NCBI RefSeq assembly: GCF_037038585.1
Contig: NC_092524.1
Location: 68,968,552-69,032,551, forward strand
Direction: 5' to 3'
DNA: 64,000 nucleotides
Origin: Patagioenas fasciata
Taxonomy: Eukaryota; Chordata; Aves; Columbiformes; Columbidae
A program made the translations under genes and the position numbers. The notes under the pieces were generated by a model. That model did no database searches. It was not told the DNA's origin and saw only the letters and a list, made by a program, of their open reading frames with translations. This document shows, one piece after another, positions 59,672 to 64,000 of this stretch; position 1 is the stretch's first letter; the number at the start of each line of letters is the position of its first letter.

Positions 59672-59946
59672 GCAGCAAACAGGATAGGACAAGGGGTAGT
59701 GGTTTTAAACTGACAGAGGGGAGATTTAGATTAGATATAAGGGAGAAATTCTTCCCCAGGAGGGTGGTAGAGCAGTGGAGCAGGCTGCCCAGAGAGGTGG
59801 TGGCTGAACCATCCCTGGAGACATCCCAGGCCAGGCTGGACGGGGCTCTGAGCAACCTGAGCTGGTGAAGATGTCCCTGCTCATGGCAGGGATTGGAACC
59901 AAACAATCTTTAAGGTCCCTTCCAACCCAAACCATCCTGTTATGAT
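59672..59946 (+). mobile_element. CR1 LINE 3' fragment
   Basis: AGGATAGGACAAGGGGTAGT, ATATAAGGGAGAAATTCTTC, then GGTGGCTGAACCATCCCTGG and the CCATCCTGTTATGATT end. Sense with MAP4K5. Confidence 0.88.
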
Positions 59947-62900
59947 TAAATGAAATGTCTCCATCACGTGAAGGTCTGAGCTGTTGGGAGCTCCTCACAT
60001 ACGGAGCCTGGATAAACTTCTCTTTCTTCCTAGAAAATGTCAGCATTTGGTACAGAAAGGTTTCCATTCTGCTCTTCAGCTTTCTGAATTCCTTCACCCA
60101 AGCATTAGAGTGATTTGTTTGATCCAGCAAGGCGGAGGGTGTCTGCAGGAACCTTCTGAGCTGCTCAGAGAGCCCAAGTTTACCTTCACCCATGGCAGAT
60201 GGAGAACGCTGTGCCGAGGAGCCGCGGCTTGACCGTCTCTTTGTTTTGGCGAGCAAAGGAATCGCTCCCTGGCTTCTCCTTTGCTCAGACAGGAGCTCAG
60301 GGGCAAATGTGTTTTGTGGGTGCTGTTTCCATCTGTCACATCTCAAGGAAAGGGATTGAAGAGGGACTTGCTTGCATGGAAACATGACGAAGATGAGGGA
60401 GAGGGCACTATGGAAAGGCTGATGTCTTATCTCTGAGCCAGTGGCCAGTTGTTGGACACAGGACAGCTTGTTCCTCTCGGCTGTGTCAAGAGGTGATCAA
60501 ATTGTGGGATCAGTGCACTTAGCATCACAGATCTCTGGAAGTTGATCAGTTTTGAGACTACAGGACTCTGAGATACAGTTTGAGCAGGTGCTGCTCAGTG
60601 CATCATAAGCAGGCAGTAAAAACCCTGAAATTTGTTGCAGAGTAAGAAGTGCCAATGCTTTTGTTCCAAAGCTCTTCCAGTACTTTTCCCTACACTGTTA
60701 TCCTTTGTGTTGCTATATGTGTTTTATTGACTTACGGCTCTTGAAGATGGTGAAAAGATCATGCAGGATGTAAAAAGATGCAGGCAGGGACGTCCCTCAG
60801 AGCCTGGAGTCCTGGTGGCCAGAGCTGCTGCATTTACTGAACTGATCCATCACAATGCCGTATTTAATGCCGTATTTGATATTCTGACATGTAGGAATTA
60901 CTCTTCTCCCAAGTCTATTTTTGTATCTTCTGTATTAATAAAGTGTATAGAGGGTTCCTGTTTTCATAGAAATGAGGAGTATGTGGCTGGATGTTTCCAG
61001 AAAGCTGTATGAAACGTTTTCAGGTCGGTGTGAACAGCTGGATTTGTAGCCTGTTGAAATGTGAATTGTGAGACATTCCAGGAAGGCAGGTGCTGTTTCT
61101 TTTCAGAGAGCGAAGGGATCACTGCAGGGGGGCTCTGGCTTATTGGTAAGAAATTGTTCCTGAGCTTGCTTTGTGTTGCCCTTTCCTGTGCAGCATTCAA
61201 GGCATCATTTCTTCTTATATTTAATGTGATGCTCCACCCCAAAAGCTGCATTTTTGTTCTGTTCCCAGCTGTGTGTGGCTGTTTGCTGATCATTGCTACT
61301 GAAGCACTATAGAATGTGTTACATTTGCCTTAACTCGCTGTTTAATGTACAGACATGCAAGATTAGAGTTGAATTGTAACCGTCAGTCTCTCAAAGATGT
61401 TTGGGATGTTTAGTCATTAATCTTAAAGGAAAAAAGTGGCAAAATCTCTTGCACAGGCACAGAAATGTAAACATAGTCGGTAGAAAAAATAAAGGTGGGG
61501 TCATCCCAGCTTCTCTCAATGTACTTTGTCCTGGTAAAACGTAAAGAATTAAAATGTGACGGGAAGAACAGCATGAGCGTTCATTGCTTTCTAGCGATTA
61601 ACAGCTTCAGGTATTTGTGTTGTATTTACGAAGGTTTGAAAACAGCAGCAGCTGAAATGTTGATGCGCTTGTCTAAGGTGGGGTAAGAGATACTATTTAT
61701 GTACCACTCGCAGGTGTTCACGGTTGTATTGTCTGGCAGAGCGGGGCTGTTAATTTAAATAAAATGATAATTATGATAATGATGATACGCGGAGGGAGGG
61801 AACTGAGCTTGCTCAGCCACGTGGGCATCATTTTGGTAGCGTTAGCAGCTTGCGAAGGGTTTTGAGGGTTTCTGAGGCTGGGCAGAGTGTATCTACATAG
61901 TCGAAATACCTTCCCCAGCACGGTATTTAGGAGGAGTTTGGTAACTGGGCAGGATAAGCAGTTTCTGAGGATGCTGTTTCATTTTGTCAGGCATGTCTGC
62001 AATGAAATTTAAAGCACTGTTTGAGTTCTGATCCTCCACTTCTCTTAATTGTGAAGAGGCATGACGAACTTTTTGATTAACATAGTGCCTGTAAAACTTT
62101 GTCTAACCGTTCCTGTCCAGAGAGTCTGTTTTTAAATCACAATGGGGAATAAGGGAATCATGAGGATGGATACGGGGATCTTGAGAGGGTTTTATGATCT
62201 GCCATGGCTCAGCGGTCACAACCGACCGCCTGCTTAGGGTGTATGAACAGGAATTCTTCCTTTGCTCGTTGTGTGGGTGGTGAGGTTTGTTTTGGGTACA
62301 GACCGGCCGTGCGGGCTTCAGCATCTCCTTATCAGCGGGATCTCTGCTGGGATGTGGTCTCACCCTGACGTTACGGCTTCGTCCCTCCTGCTGCCTCGTG
62401 GTTTCTGCTTCCGTTACTTCATCCCCGTGTAGCATTTTTCTTTCGCTACGGGAAGTTTTTCCGAAGCTTGAAGCGGAATTTGCGTGTGATCCCTGTGTGG
62501 TTGCACCAGAGAAGGGCAATAACAGGATCTTCTTGCAGGTGGAATATACTTGCAGGATATATCATGTCTTGTAGAGACCTTATAGTATATATAATATACC
62601 GCTCTGTTCTGCAGTGTGCACATCATCAAACCCCCAGTACAGCAGTTCTTAGGACAGCAAGGGTGCTGAGGACTTAATGCTGAATTATCCTGTAGGTATT
62701 TAACTTCATGCCAAGAGGAAATCTTCTCTATATAAAGAAGTAACTTTCCTTTTTGCCCCTTTTAGCAGAGGGTGCGTGTGAGCTGGGGATGGTTTTGGGT
62801 CCCTGTCGAGTTTTCCTCCGGCTTTCTCAAACGCATTCCAATTAAATCATCAGCCCTAATTTACTGCAATAGTCTAATTTCTGTAGCGTGCGTATTATTT

Positions 62901-64000
62901 GAGCAGCGTGGGTTTGGTCCGTGTTTTAAAGAGTTGAACCAGTAAGGTGAGGAAGTCACTGGCCAAGTGCTTGAAACCGCTGTTGGACAACCGGAGATTA
63001 AACTGTCAAAACCAGTTGTTTCTTCTTTTCAAGTTACGTCGTTGAAATGAGCGGATCAGTCAAAACCGAGAAACAAAACCAAGCAACACAATCAAAACAG
63101 TTTCTTTTATCTCCTGGCTCAAAATAAGATGTGAGAGGATAAGAAAGCTGTTAAATTGTGAAAGGTATCATCTGTAATGAAGTGGCAGCGTATTTCATCT
63201 CTTAATTAGCAGAAATGCAAAATATACTTTATACTTGACCTTTCTCATGTATCTAGCACATTTAAAAGTTCTAATTTTCCTCGTTAAAAAACTTCACTAA
63301 AATGTCATTTCTGTTTATCTCAGCAGAATTCCAGGCTGTGATTTTGAATCGCCTACTGAATTAGAAATATTGCTGATCACTGTTTCATCATAAGATATAA
63401 TACGAAGATTTTAAATAACTTTATTCTGGTAGAAACAGCTGGGCAGTGGTACCATCAGACGCAGGGACACTATAGCACGTATAGACACGTACACAAATGA
63501 CATTTTGAGGAGATCATAATGCCTTACCCATCTTCGCAACTGATACAGCAGAGCTGCAAACCAAAGCTTCATCTTAGGACAGAAAAACAATCTCCCCGCT
63601 CCTATTTTTTAACTGATTTTCTTTTAACTTCTTTGATTTACACAGCTGCTTTATTATCCGTTCTTTCTGGTTTATTTAACAGTAACAACAACAAAGAACA
63701 AAACACCCAGACCTGTTTTCTCGCAAAAACAACTTATGGCTTATTCCCTTTGGTTTGGTAACTGTGAGTTCACCTCTGAGGAGCTGGAATTTTAAGGAAG
63801 CACTTACTGAACAGCTTTGTTGGAGTTAGATTTTTCTACTGATATCTATAGCATCTCTCTAGATTCTATCGAATGAATTACAGCAAGGAAAAGAAGTTGA
63901 TATAGACTCGTAGCCTGGGTTTGGTGCCGTGTGGGACATGAAAATCTCAAGGAGTTTGCCCAGACAAGGAGTTCAAGATGAGCTTGTACACGTGGCTCAT

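Larger units (their letters stand above)
53373..64000. other. MAP4K5: MAP4K5 intron 1, no further exon recognised
   Basis: AT-rich sequence with an A-run at 53988-54003, a (TATCTAGA) repeat at about 57561-57582, and two CR1 fragments. Open frames up to about 219 codons are all CR1-overlapping or motif-free. The kinase-domain continuation was looked for and not found. Confidence 0.6.

Overview
The window is vertebrate nuclear DNA and almost certainly avian. Three multi-exon genes with vertebrate splice sites lie among about two dozen 5'-truncated CR1 LINE copies, many ending in the ATTCTRTG-type 3' octamer typical of bird CR1. Two probable solo retroviral LTRs and GC-rich CpG-island promoters add to this. 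No bacterial, phage or CRISPR feature was seen. The species cannot be named from the sequence.

Layout. (1) About 1-10.8 kb, + strand: the 3' half of SAV1 (Salvador, the Hippo-pathway scaffold). Three exons (4508-4778, 5627-5770, 9597-9795) encode both WW domains and the SARAH domain; the N-terminal exons lie off the left edge. (2) About 10.9-11.6 kb: a cytosine-poor GTGRA-type pentamer array between the converging 3' ends of SAV1 and ATL1. (3) 12288-41881, - strand: the complete coding region of ATL1 (atlastin-1). All 13 coding exons were assembled with consistent splice phases and give a 553-residue protein. Intron 1 (30107-41847) holds a solo LTR and a nearly perfect 81-bp hairpin. (4) About 41.3-42.2 kb: the CpG island at the ATL1 start. 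(5) 42.2-51.5 kb: divergent intergenic space with a nested CR1, a second probable solo LTR, a short inverted-repeat element and further CR1 copies. (6) 51.5-52.4 kb: the CpG island and first coding exon of MAP4K5 (+). The remainder to 64 kb reads as MAP4K5 intron 1 and includes a 32/42-bp minisatellite.

The order SAV1-ATL1-MAP4K5, with SAV1 and ATL1 convergent and ATL1 and MAP4K5 divergent, matches the human chromosome 14q22 block as I know it, so this is a conserved syntenic segment. The proteins do not form one pathway. SAV1 scaffolds MST/LATS signalling, ATL1 fuses ER tubules, and MAP4K5 is a GCK-family kinase upstream of JNK.

The less ordinary parts are the 81-bp hairpin, the G-skewed array between the convergent genes, the 10-nt indel minisatellite just inside MAP4K5 intron 1, and inverted CR1 copies packed against ATL1 splice sites. 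I found no convincing new protein-coding gene. Most long open frames are shadows of CR1, CpG islands or tandem repeats.
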